Shown in pieces: positions 1 through 11,600 of a DNA stretch of 64,000 nt. The stretch is from Corylus avellana. Taxonomy: Eukaryota; Streptophyta; Magnoliopsida; Fagales; Betulaceae. The stretch is from positions 12,423,180 through 12,487,179 of the forward strand of contig NC_081542.1 in NCBI RefSeq assembly GCF_901000735.1, read 5' to 3'. The notes under the pieces were generated by a model. The model was not told the DNA's origin, searched no databases, and was given only the letters and a program-made list of their open reading frames with translations. The stretch's first letter is position 1, and the number at the start of each line of letters is the position of its first letter. The position numbers and the translations under genes were made by a program.

Positions 1-189
1 AGGGCATTAATAAAAACTAAATTAGTTAAGTACATAATAAGGCATAAATTCAAATCCCGCAATAAAAATATCCATGCCTATGGATGGTTGGTTGGTAGCT
101 AGGAGAAATGGTTAGCTTGGGAACCTCCATTTTCTAGATTTTCTTCGTCATATATTGTTGTGGGTCCATAACCCGGTAAATATATATAT
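1..189. other. Intergenic, nothing recognised
   Basis: AT-rich sequence without a coding frame or repeat that I recognise. It ends in the TATATATAT target duplication of the next element. Confidence 0.5.
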
Positions 190-1637
190 GGGAAAAATAT
201 AAAAAAACCCCCCAAACTACCAGCCGTTTTCGATTTAGCCCCCTGATGTTTCAAAAGTCATAAAGTAGCCCTCCAAACTACCAAACTTTTGCATTTTGGC
301 CACTCCGTTAGTCAAAACCGTCAGTTTGGACGGAAATTGCAAAACGACGTCGTTTCATTACAGTAAGTTACTAGAATGCCCTTTTTTTTTAAAAAAAAAA
401 AATCAATTTTAAAAAGGGTTTAGGAAACGACGTCGCAGCAGCTTCGTTTCTTCGTTTTCTTCTCCATGCAACCGTACAAATGAAGAAGAGAGCTGCTACG
501 CCTACAACTGGAGAAAAAATGCTACAGGTACTGACATGGGCAAACAAAAACGAAGAAAGCTTGCTTACCTGATGATGCGAAAAAATTTGTGACTCCAGAG
601 AAGATCACTGGGGCTAGCTCACTTGCCGCGACTTCCACGGATCCGGCGAAGGCTCCGATGGTTTTAAGGGCTCCTCTGGCGAAGGTTAGTTCGCTGGAAA
701 ATCATTCATCCACACTAGATCGGTTCGCTCTAGAGTTTCGTTGAGTGCTGTTGTTGATATTTCTAGGACAAACAGTGGCTGCCTGAGAGATAGAGAGAGA
801 GGCGTGGGTCGCCGTGACCCACGCGGGTCTGGCTGCCAGACCCAGTCGTGGGTCAGCAGACCCACGACGGGTCTCTAGCCAAGACCCGCTTGGGTCACCA
901 AAACCCACGGCATGGGTCAAATTAGAGGAAATTTTTTCTCCAATTTTCTGTTTTGGGTACGTTCTCCTTCCCCCTATTCCTCCTTTGTTTCTTGTGCTTT
1001 GTTCCTGGATTTGTGCCTCATGTTCTGTGTTCCTCCTGTGTTTTTGGGTTGGGCTTTACCCTGGGTAGGAAGTGCTGGGTGATGTAAGTTTCCTGTGGTT
1101 TGTTGTTTTCGCTTTTTAGTTTGAGTTCAGATACTTTAAAATCCACATTCAAAAGCAAGGAAAATGGAAGGCATTTATAAAGAGTTAGATGAAGTCAAAG
1201 CAGAGATGGTGAAACTAAACAGAACTCCCAAGGCAGGAAACAATATCCGGACAACCACACAGTTGCGCCAACACACTTTCCTCCAATAGGAGGGAGAACG
1301 ACTTCACCTTTGCCACATTGCCATGAAATCCGAACAAGCACAAAAACACAGAGAGTGAAAACAAAGCTGCTGTGTGTGTAGGTACTAGAGTGAAAACGAC
1401 GTCGTCTCCTAAACCCTTTTTAAAATCGATTTTATTTTTTGAAAAGGGCATTCTAGTAACTTACCGTAACGAAACGATGTCATTTTGCAATTTCCGTCCA
1501 AACTGACGGTTTTGACTAACGGAGTGGCCAAAATGCAAAAGTTTGGTAGTTTGGAGGGCTACTTTATGACTTTTGGAACATCAGGGGGTTAAATCGAAAA
1601 CGGTTGGTAGTTTGGGGGGCTTTTTTATATTTTTCCC
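190..1637. mobile_element. Long-TIR MULE-type non-autonomous element (copy 1)
   Basis: The two ends are inverted copies of each other: the stretch from 190 to about 430 matches the reverse complement of about 1390-1637, including shared blocks that read as GTTTGGTAGTTTGGAGGGCT on one strand. The element starts GGGAAAAATAT and ends ATATTTTTCCC. It is flanked by TATATATAT at 181-189 and 1638-1646, a 9-bp duplication as expected for Mutator-like elements, although the sequence is low complexity. No transposase frame is present, so it must depend on an autonomous relative. The interior holds a GTGGGTC/GACCCA-rich stretch (about 800-920) and a coding-like segment described separately. Confidence 0.85.
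538..684 (+). pseudogene. Candidate captured exon inside MULE copy 1
   Basis: One frame is open for 49 codons and ends in AAG followed by GTTAGT, a good plant 5' splice site. The translation contains CLPDDAKKFVTPEKITGASS and then a run rich in Ala, Thr and Pro. Codon composition looks exonic, unlike the surrounding AT-rich DNA. There is no start codon in frame and I do not recognise the parent gene. MULEs are known to carry host gene pieces (Pack-MULEs), which is why I suspect capture; chance openness is the alternative. Confidence 0.35.
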
Positions 1638-1908
1638 TATATATATTAGAATTATTATTAAATAAAAGATAATGATATTTTATTATTCTTATTATGAATT
1701 TATATATATTTGCTGGTTATGGCCTCGTAACACTTATCACGGAATTTCGAGGGCATAATTAGAACTTATTAAAATTCGCTTTGGTCAATATTCCTATGCC
1801 CTAGAATTTATGTATTTCTTAATTTGGCCACATTCTCCAACTTCTCGTCATGCGTGTGGGCAGGCTTAAGTAGTACTCTTTATATTTGTTCTTAATTTTG
1901 TACTCCGC

Positions 1909-1911
<3 letters not shown>

Positions 1912-1954
<43 letters not shown>
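1912..1954. repeat. (AT)n microsatellite
   Basis: Uninterrupted AT dinucleotide run of about 21 units, followed by ACATTAGAGAG. Confidence 0.95.
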
Positions 1955-1958
<4 letters not shown>

Positions 1959-2046
1959 TAGAGAGAAAACTAGAAAAATCAATTGATAATCACATGCATG
2001 TTATATTATAATTCTAACAATTTTTTAATTAGCATGCTTTAGAGTT

Positions 2047-2395
2047 GATGATAAACAACCCAAAAACGTTGCAGTTTTGTACTTTTGTTTGGCTTTTTTA
2101 ATGCATCGGTAAGAACTCCATGCATGTTTAACTCAAGCCCTAATAAGTTGTTAAATCATAAACCAATTAGCAGTAAATTAAGGCTGTATTTGTTTGACAA
2201 TTGTAGTGTGAACTTGATTAAACATTAACTTAACATATGCTTCAAACCCGATGAAAAACTACCCCATAACCTTGCAGTAGTTTTGGACTTTTTTGGTTGA
2301 TTTGTTTTTATGCATTAATAAGAACACCACGTTTAAGTCAAGCTAGCCTTAATAATAACTTGTTAAATCTATAAACCAGAACCAGTATAGCAGGC
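2047..2395. repeat. Diverged tandem duplication, period about 203 bp
   Basis: The stretch starting GATGATAAACAACCC at 2047 recurs, diverged, as GATGAAAAACTACCCC at 2250. The order of shared blocks is the same in both: CTTGCAGT/GTTGCAGT, GGACTTTT/GTACTTTT, AATGCAT, TAAGAAC, AAGTCAAGC/AACTCAAGC, TTGTTAAATC, AAACCA. The rest of 1638-3990 is AT-rich intergenic sequence with short poly-A and AT runs and no gene that I can see. Confidence 0.7.
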
Positions 2396-3992
2396 CACAG
2401 TTTTTGACATATATAAAGAAGACACTAAACAATATTCCTCACCTTAATGCAATATATATATATATGTCTCTCTCTGTGTGTACTAATTTATTAAACATAA
2501 TAACAGAGACATATAAAGAAAAAAAAAAACGAGGTGCATGCTTGATTGCACTGGTTTTTAAAACAAATGCAAGGAAACATTTAAGAATTAATTGATTCTG
2601 GGTCGGCAAGTAGATGGAAACACCAACAATCCTCACAAATGACAATGGGCATATATCCTAGGTACCTAGCTAGGAATATCAAGTGCTGTTGATCCTACTT
2701 CAATCTGATTAGTTAAAGCTTAATTATTAAAAAAAACCAAAAAATGTTAAAAGGGTAATTATCAAGTGCTGTTGCATTTGTTATAATAGATCCTAATGTT
2801 ATTAATCCTCATACATGACAATTCGCTTGTTGTTCCAATCACCACGAATGATTCAAATTTCCTTGTAATAAATTACGTCTAACACATAAAATATTTTAAT
2901 TAAAATAAAATGTTAAGTTACAGGCGAATTTTTAAGCCCTAACCCCAATCAATCGGATAGCAGAATATGCATAGGTAAAGACGGATATCATCCATCTCCG
3001 CCTACATATATGGTAGTTTTGTCTTATAAATCAAAGTTGTTTTAGGATTTGATTTCAAAATGACACTGTTTCATCTGGGGAAAGTAGAAAACAAAACCCT
3101 AACGCCTCATTTTCTTTCTCCTCCTCTTTTTGCTGTTGCATTCTATGTGCTAAATGTTGGGACTTCGTTCTTTTAGTATTGGCTAATTTAACTTGGTAGT
3201 TTGAAATGTCTGAACACTAAATTGACATAGTTGTTATTCAAAGGAAAAAAAAAAAACATTGTGTGTCTAGTGTCTGCTATCCAGATATGGATATTATTTC
3301 AAACCGTTGTATTTTATTTTATTCAGATAATATAATTCAATTCAATATTTTGTAGTTGTTTTTTTCAATTTGCTTGTATTGCATAAAGTTTATAAATAGA
3401 TGTATTTTTCTTGTCATATTAGAAATCGACTTATAAATATTTGTATTGCTCAATTTTTATTTCATATTACAATTTACAAGTGTATAATTAGTTCAAAAAT
3501 TGCATTAAACTCATCTAAAAGGCTCATAAAAAGCTTTGAAAAAAAAAAAAAAAACACAAGCCTACATATATAAATTAAGTCTACAATTCAAAAAAAATAT
3601 AATAAATAAAAATCTCAAAAGAGAACTCAAAATACAAAGCGGATGTCATGTGCGGTTAGTAAAAATAAAAGCCCGCCCATGTGTGACTACGAGTGAATTC
3701 TGCCCTCCTTAGACGGCTGAACAGTCAGTAAAATCCGCCCTCAGTAGCAGTCGGACCCCTACAGACACACAAAAAAGAGATACAACCATTGTTTTTATTT
3801 CCATAATTTCACAGCCCATTGGGCTTTAATGGCCCAACAAAGCAAAAAGAGAAGGCTAAACGACCCGAAATGAAAGCCCACTTAGGAAATCCCCCAGTCC
3901 AAACCATTAAATATTGAATCCAGGCACCTCCTAAAGCCCAAACCATTACCCAAACGGGCCAAACTTAAGGCCTAAAAGCATCATCTCCATGT

Positions 3993-4030
3993 CACGTGCA
4001 TACCACGTGCCACCCTCCATAACTATATAT
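3993..4030 (+). promoter_or_regulatory. Paired G-boxes and TATA box of the FAP1 promoter
   Basis: Two perfect CACGTG cores lie at 3993-3998 and 4004-4009, 11 bp (about one helical turn) apart. A TATATAT box follows at 4024-4030, 47 bp before the ATG. G-boxes bind bHLH and bZIP factors such as PIFs and HY5. The tight spacing next to a TATA box makes a working promoter likely; which factor binds is unknown. Confidence 0.7.
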
Positions 4031-4076
4031 ACTCCAATCGAACCTCCATTTTTAGTAAAATTCCCAAAGTACCACC

Positions 4077-6715
4077 ATGGTCTCTCTGCGCTTCCCATTC
4101 TCGTTTTCTCAGCCCCCAAAGCTCCCCAACTCCAACTCCACCTCCACCTCCCGCCGCGTCTCCTCCGCCGCTTTCGTCGCCGCATCCGCCGCCGCATCTG
4201 CTGCCGTCGTAGCTGCTGTCTCCCTGGACCCAAAGCACACATTTCTCCAAAAGGCGCTGAACTGCCTCGTCTTCTCCAACCGCGCGTTCTCGCCACTCTG
4301 GGGCTCACTCTCTCTGGCCGACAACTCGTCCTCGGCGGTGGTAGAGTCCAAGACCGGGGTCGAGTTTCCTTCCGTCATCGGCGACTCTCGGGGGCTCCTC
4401 GGAATTGGGTTGAGGAAAAAGAGCGTGTTGGGGTTGAAGAACATCGATGTCTACGCATTTGGTACCACATTTCTTGTTCAAGTTCCAATATTTCATTGGC
4501 TTTTCACTGTTGGGTTTTGATTTTTGTTATTGGGAAAAACATTCATTGTTTAACTTCGATAATAAAAACACTCATTTGTGAAATGGAAGCTAGTATTTTG
4601 ATAACTCTATGTTGGTTCAGATTCAGTCAGTTGAATTGAGATGTAACTTAAATCTAAATTGACAATTATATAATAAAAACACTCATAGTTTTTACTTATA
4701 AATGTAACTTAAACAACGGGAAAAGAAAAATAAAAAAAATGCTAAATAGTGACACATTACTAGGAAACCAACTTTTTTGGAGAGAAACTTTGGTAAATGT
4801 AGCATTTCTCAAAGAAAAATGTCAAGGTTACCTTGATCAGAGTTAAGTTTCTCTGTAATAATTTTGTAACTTGCAATGGCAGTATATAGGAAAGAACCAC
4901 TTCAATTATTTACTTAAAATAAAAAGCTTCTCTGAAGGAAAAGTTATGAACACAACTGTAACCCACCTAGCTTTTCTAAGGGAATTCCAGGTTTACATAT
5001 TCTCCACAGATGTAATATCCATTTGGCTCATACTACTGGGACTAATGTCGCACTTTTCATGTGTACATATATGCTGTTAGTATAGAAAACAGGCATTATA
5101 TTAAAGCTGTGCTATCCTCCATTATGTCTTTGTGCAGGGGTTTATGCTGATGGTAATGGTGTAAAAGAATTTCTGAGTGAGAAATATGGAAAACTATCAG
5201 ACTCTGAGTTCAAGGAAAACAAGAAGTTCAATGAAGATCTCATTGAAAATGATATATGTGTGACTGTTAGACTTCAAATAGTGTATGGCAGATTGAGTAT
5301 CCGTTCTGTACGTAGTGCTTTTGAAGAGTCAGTAGGGAGCAGACTCCAAAAGTTTGGGGGATCAGATAATAAAGAATTGCTTCAAAGGTGAATCATTCTA
5401 TGATTTAATAGCTCCTATTCCATACTAATGGTAAATATCAGCATCGTCGTTGTGTTGAGAGCTTTAAATGACCTGAAATTACTAAGAACTTGCATAAGCA
5501 CATGTCATTTTACACAGGGCTATCACATCTCTCTCCCTCTCATTTTTACTATAATTTTCTTTTTCCATGCTCTGTTTTCATAGTTGCAGAAGGTCTGGTG
5601 TTGTTTCTTTTCTTTTTTCCTTTAGTCCAAGTGGTCCAGAAAATCTCAGATCTTATAGTATTTCTATCAGTGTAACAGCCAATTCATTGCAGGTTCACTT
5701 CCCAGTTCAAAGATGAATATAAAATACCACGAGGGTCTGTAATAGATCTGTCCAGGGAACGGGGCCATGTACTTTGCACAAGCAGTAAGATGCCTTTTTC
5801 TCTTATTATGTTTCTTTTTCTGTAGTTACTAATTGTATCATAAGACCATGTTTTTTGTTTTTTGTTTTTTTCTGTCAATGCTGCATGGACTGTTGATTAC
5901 CTTGTGCGCTTGTTAGTGTGCACTTAATTTTCCTTCAGCTGTGGCCTCTGTAACTGCTAAGAATTTGCAGAAACTGACTTGAAAGCACCATAGTCATGGA
6001 ATTAATGCATATTATGTGTTAACAAAGAACACAGGGTGCCTATTATACCATTATTTTTGTCTGCATTCTCTTGGGAGCCTTTGGAATACTTCAAGTTCCG
6101 ACATCAGTATAATAGTAGAAGAGTGAAATATTGAAACCTTGTAATGGTAGTATTTTCTCCATACGATTCAAATAGAGCTTATATATGTCTTTTTGGTTTC
6201 ATGTGGATTACAATGTATAGGATTGGAATGGAATTAATTAATGATTATCCAATGTGTGGATTATAACCTTTGCCTTCTCTAATCAACATTGTGGATGCTG
6301 GAAATTTCTTGCAGATATTTGGACCACAATAGATTGGAAACAATGCTAAAACTTTTTATAAATTGAAGCTATACAAAACAAACACCCCCTCTTTTTAGAG
6401 GATAAGCAGTAGGTAGATTTTCAGTTTCTTTTTTGAGGAAAATGTAGTTCTTAAAAAGTTACATATACTCAAATTAATGAAAGATGCTTTTGTTGTGCTT
6501 GATCCTTCTCTGTTATAGTATATCATTACGACATTACGCGCTAGATCTTAATGTTATGTCTTCTTATTTCTGTAGTTGATGGAAAGGAGGTTGGGAGTAT
6601 CCAGAGTAAACTCCTGTGTCGATCAATTCTAGATTTATATATTGGTCAGGATTCATTTGATAGACAAGCCAAAGAAGACATTGAGCAAAATTTGGCCTCT
6701 CTCCTCCAAAAGTAG
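4077..6715 (+). CDS. FAP1: Plastid fatty-acid-binding protein 1 (chalcone isomerase fold)
   Basis: Four exons: 4077-4461, 5138-5387, 5693-5784 and 6576-6715, all joined by GT-AG introns with consistent phases, giving 288 residues (Arabidopsis FAP1 is about 279). The ATG sits in ACCACCATGG, a strong plant context. The N-terminus (MVSLRFPFSFSQPPK, then Ser/Ala-rich) looks like a chloroplast transit peptide. Then come family hallmarks: GLRKKSVLGLKNIDVYAFG running across the first junction into VYADGNGVKEF, a RLQIVYGRLSIRSVRSAFEE block, FTSQFKDEYKIPRGS, and LLCRSILDLYIGQDSFDRQA near the C-terminus. The family is non-catalytic: it shares the chalcone isomerase fold but binds fatty acids in the plastid stroma and affects lipid storage. 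A possible poly-A signal AATAAA is at 6891. The gene converges on the TIC-family gene downstream. Identity is from family knowledge; the exon structure is read directly. Confidence 0.93.
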
Positions 6716-7093
6716 ACAGGGCAATCGAAATAAAGAATTTTTCCTTGCCATCAAATTGTGTTTTGGAAGAACTGGTTTGTAATCCTCAGGTGATATTACA
6801 TTTTGGGAATGTGACCACTGGCCACTATTGTATTTCCGCGTTGTTTCTAATAAGTCCAGGGCTTTCATTTTCCTGAAAGGCTGAAAGTGAAATAAATCAT
6901 TTGTCAATGCACAAGTTCTTTGGCAATTTACTTGCGAAACTATTATATTGGAAATCTGTTTCTTTAAGATCCTCCTAGCATGTTGTTTTCATTGTGAGTT
7001 GGATAATTTAGTAGGAAAGTAATTGGAGAATTTTCTATTTGTAGATTAACTATGGCATTTATATTCCGTCTTGTAAACTAGGCCAACATATTT

Positions 7094-7260
7094 GGGCTCG
7101 TTTGACAAGACTTTTGAGGGTATGTTTTTGTTTTTTAGCAAAAAAAAATAAAAGTATTAACAAACAACTCAAAACACTCAAAACTATTTTTACATTTATG
7201 TCACTTCACAACAAAAAAAAAAAACAAAAACAACCATCTAAAAAGTTGTCAAACGAACCC
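7094..7260. mobile_element. Candidate MITE, 167 bp
   Basis: Imperfect inverted ends: GGGCTCGTTTGACAAGACTTT on the left and the reverse complement of AAAGTTGTCAAACGAACCC on the right. The interior is A/T-rich. I could not find a convincing target duplication, so the superfamily is open (ends resemble PIF/Harbinger-type MITEs). Confidence 0.5.
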
Positions 7261-8639
7261 ATAATCTCTTGCCTTCCATATTGATTCTTATCTTATAATG
7301 AACAAAATGCTTTCTATCTCATGGGCAGGTATATTCCCTTTTTCTTTTTCTTTTTTTTTTTTTTTCTTTTTTTTTTTAGCTATATTAGATATATAAGAAA
7401 AGCCAAATTTCAAGGAATATTTGGATTCTCCACAGCACAATATGCTTTCCTGCAGAAGTTAAAACGTCAAGTAGTAGATTATGCATAACAACTTCCGCGC
7501 ATTTATAGGTTAAAAGATGCACACCTTCCTTTCAACTTTGACAGCTTTTCTCACATCATGGATTTAAAGGTTCAAGCAAGCCAGAAAGTCATGGCCAGGC
7601 CTACTCTTGCGTGCGCGTAGCTTCTCTTACAAAAGAAAAGAGGAAAAGAAACAGCAGAGAGCCCACTGATGGTAGGAACATATTAAAATCTGTGGTGCTT
7701 CGTGCTTTGGATAATAAGGTCAACCCATCAATTAAAACTCCATTGGGTTCAATTATGGCTTAAGATGCAAGTAGTCTCTAGACTCTACCTATAAGTTGAA
7801 TAAGAAAAGTCAGTGCACAAAGCAGGGCAAATGGGAGAAGCCAACCAGACCAGTTTGCTTCCAGCTCCAACATCTCAATCCCTCCTTTTTTAGATATTTA
7901 CCCTCTTCTTTAAGATAATGTTATTATTATATTCTTGTTCTCTTTCGTGACTTAGAATCTCCATGGACCCTCACCACCCCCACCCATCTCTGATTCAGTT
8001 TAAAAAAAAAAAAAAAAAATTGAAAGAAAGGAAAAGTATTAGTCTTTAATAATAAAAAATTGAATCGGAGTACATTGCTTTCTGAACAAAAAACATTATC
8101 TTATCTACAAATCAGCATCACATAAGACCAATTAAATTGAATTAGACCCCTTGAAAACTTAAACAATTGCCTTAATAATGGTAGGCCGCCACTTGGAAGA
8201 CCTGATCAACCCCACTCCCCTGCCCCAACAATAAGTTGACCCGTGGTGGCAAATTTCAAAGCTACCTTTAATCTGAGGGACCTCTGCTGCCTTATCATAA
8301 TACCGCCTTCTACTGAATCTTATCCTCCAAAATCTTTTTCTTTCTTTTCCTTTCCATTCTATCAACTTTTCACAAACTGCCGGACAACATCCAAAAGTGT
8401 CAAACCCAAGTGCAAGCCCCTTTCATAATCAAACTGTGTCCCCCTTCAAATTTCCGGGAGACTTTTAATAATGTGCACCATCTTCAGCGTCTCTTGGTTC
8501 AATTTGAACAAAAAGGGGAGTTTTGATTGTGCGGTTATTGCTAGGATTGGGGACATTGACGGTGAGCTTTGGACTGCAGAGTATTTTGAGCTTGGGTGTG
8601 ACTTGTGAGTGCTTCTCTATTGATGGTTACAACGTGATT
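7261..8639. other. Intergenic and likely 3' flank of the TIC-family gene
   Basis: Long poly-T runs (7334-7377) and a poly-A run near 7999-8020. No coding frame that I can support. The part nearest 8640 should hold the 3' UTR of the minus-strand gene. Confidence 0.5.
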
Positions 8640-11600
8640 CTAATACTTGAGTTCAGGTAGGTGGTTCGGGCACGTACTTAATATTGAAGGTACATTCCTC
8701 CCACAAACTGGGGAGGATTTCTGGCCGGCTCTGGTTGAGGAATTCTCAGTTTGTTGGGATTGCAGTGTATTAACCGACGCGCCCGCTTTCCCGCCGCCAG
8801 TGGCATTTGTTCTCGAGTTGCCAGCAGTTGGAGTCCCTGCAACTGAAGTAGATGAAGAATGGTGGTTATTAGTGACTATTTGTTGCACATGAGGGGCTAA
8901 TGCTGACTTCGGATCTCCTCCAAAAGATATCTGGGTATGGCCTGGTGGAGCTCTGCCTTGTTGCTGGGGCATATTCTTGAGGGAAGACGGGTTTCTTCCT
9001 GTATTTTTTGACTGAGAAGTTTGGACAGAACCGTTGCCTTGGATTAGAGCTTGCGAGTAAACAGGGGGATTGTTTGGAAACTTGGCAACAGTGGAAGAGG
9101 AAGACAGGTTATTGTTAGTTGTTGGCGCTTTACTTCGAGTCAGAGTCGCCGTCGCCACAACAGGCTGCTGCTGTGGCAGCATATGGTGCTGCTGAACTTG
9201 AAGCTGAAGCAGCTGCTGTTGTTGAGAATTTGAAGTATTACCAGCAAGGGGACCATTTGCCATTAGTGCAGTAGAGGTGACATATCGAGGTGGCCAGTTT
9301 CCTGTCGATGACATAAAGCTAAGAGTTTTGGCTGAATTATCAAAAACAAGGGTCTGCCCTGTAGTTGTCGAAGGCTTTCCTGAAGTGGCTTTCTTTGCAT
9401 CGTTTGGAGTGTTCGAACCACCTCCACTCTTCCCCTCAGAAACCTGGTGACTCTTCTGCTGTGCAGCTTGAGGTGCAGGTGTAACTTGGTAACCTAGCTG
9501 AGCCATATCTGGGAGGCTTTGAAATATTACTGGATTTTGCGGTAGGGATGAGAAGTTCAGGGTTGAAACCATGTTGTTTCCACTAAATGCTGTCTTGTTT
9601 CCGTTGAAGTCCGCAAAGGACATGGCAAATGCTGGAGAAGGGAAGAGCTCAACCGCACCCTTTAAACCATGCTGCTGCTGCTGCTGCTGCTTCTCACCAT
9701 GATTTCCTCCACTACTGCCAGACAATCCTGCAGATGGCATCAACCTAAAATTTAGGGGCTGAACTGGAACTGTGAAATTCTTCTGCCTATAAACACTTTC
9801 TTTGGCATGAGAGGATTGGCCATCAGCAACAGATGGAGGATTCTCTGCAGTTATCTCAACCTCAAGCTTGCGAGATTGATTGGATGGTAGCACATGCTGC
9901 TTATGTGGTTGCTGTAAGTGCATACTAGCTGAGGCCAAAAGATTATTTCCCCCAGCTTGGGCCCCTCGTGGTTGCTTGTGGGATGATGATGAACCACTTG
10001 AAGTACTCGTATTCTGATGACATGCTTGGACCTGAGGCTGCGAGTGGGGCTGTTGCTGCTGAAGCTGCTGAAGCTGAGACAGATGGAACATTTGAGGTGA
10101 ATAGAAAGACCCATTTAAGAAAGGCATAGTCTGAGCAGGTGTGCTTCCTCTAAGTGCTGATGTTGTTCCAATAGGAGTTGAAATAGGGAATGGGTAAACG
10201 TTGTTCTGTAATATTGCCATGTATGGAGTTTCGTTGGGTGGAAAATTTGGATAATTAAAGCTCACAGCTGTCGTTACTGCTGGCAGCGCTGAAGAGCTCC
10301 CCGGAGGTCCAGTAGCTGAATTACTAGGCAATGACACATTTTTTGCAGGATTGGAGGGTTTAGAAAGCCCAGATTGATTAGCTACTGCTGCTGGTGGATG
10401 CTGGCTCATAGGGAACATGAAAGCAGGGCCATGCTACAATTCAAGAGAATGAATAACTCTCAACCTTACTTATAGAACCAATTTAACATATGAAAACCAA
10501 TTCCGAAGACAATACGTAGGACCAATTCAACAATTTAATGCGATGCAGAAGACTAGACCATACCATTGAACTACCAGCAGTGACTGCCTGTGGAGCTTGC
10601 TGAAACACAAGCGGATTTCTCTGTGCTGTATCCATCAAGTTGAAGGCCTCAGACCCTTTGTCTTTCCCAATATGACTTGGAAAATTTGTTCCAGCCTGCC
10701 CTTTTTCCTGTACGGCATTAAGATTCACGCTTGGAAAGCTTCCTTGGAATGGGTTTGCAACAATCACTTTTTCAGCAGAAGGCATGACATTGAGTTTGCT
10801 TGTCTTGGCCCCGCCTAGAGCAGCAGTAGCAGCAGGCACTGGCCAGATATTGTTCATCTTCGAAAATTGCTGGTGCAACTGAATGCAGCGAGCAATGTAA
10901 TGGTGGGTTGTACATCTCTTTGGCCGAGGTCGAGAGAGAAGGAACTGCGGAGGCTGCACATTTTCAATTTTAGCAAATTCAAATGCATTTCTGAAAAACA
11001 AAGACAACAACCAGAGAGAGAAAAACTAAACAGGTCTCTAGTGCGAAGCAATAACAAAAGATACCTGTGACGATGCAGTCGAAGGGGTATTCCCCTCTAT
11101 CGGCATAACTGTCTGATAGGGTGGCATGCATCTGCTAATAAAAATTCGTTAAACATCTTTGCTATGGAGAAGGGAAAAATCTATCAGAAATTGAAGAGCA
11201 AACACATGATAATGTAACTCACCCCAGTGGAGGAAGACCACTCGGCCAGCCAGTTGCAGCAATTGGCAAAGGCGTCAAGCCAGATTGACCTGAAAAGAAG
11301 AGAGAATCAATAAAAATTGCTTGAAAATTCAAGATAAGAACCACCAAAAAGACTTCAATGCTGGCTTACAGGTGTTTTCTACTTTGGGAATGCTAGCTTT
11401 AGCTTGGCTCTCCTGCCACTGCTGCTGTTGTTGTTGTGACTTATTAGTACTACGAACACCACTGCCACTCTCTTGATTTGGCTTCTCCAATTCAAGCTTA
11501 GGCAACTCGCGCTTCTCTCCAATTGTCTCCCTCCTCCTCCTCTTCTTCTCCTTCTTCTTCTCCTCTTCAGGTTCTTCTACCACTACCTCCTTAACAAATC

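Noticed and set aside
3989..4639. Open frames overlapping FAP1 exon 1 on both strands (e.g. 3989-4639 +, 4444-4109 -)
   Set aside because: They are shadows of the GC-rich transit-peptide exon. The frame from 4077 alone joins exactly to the next exons and matches the family.
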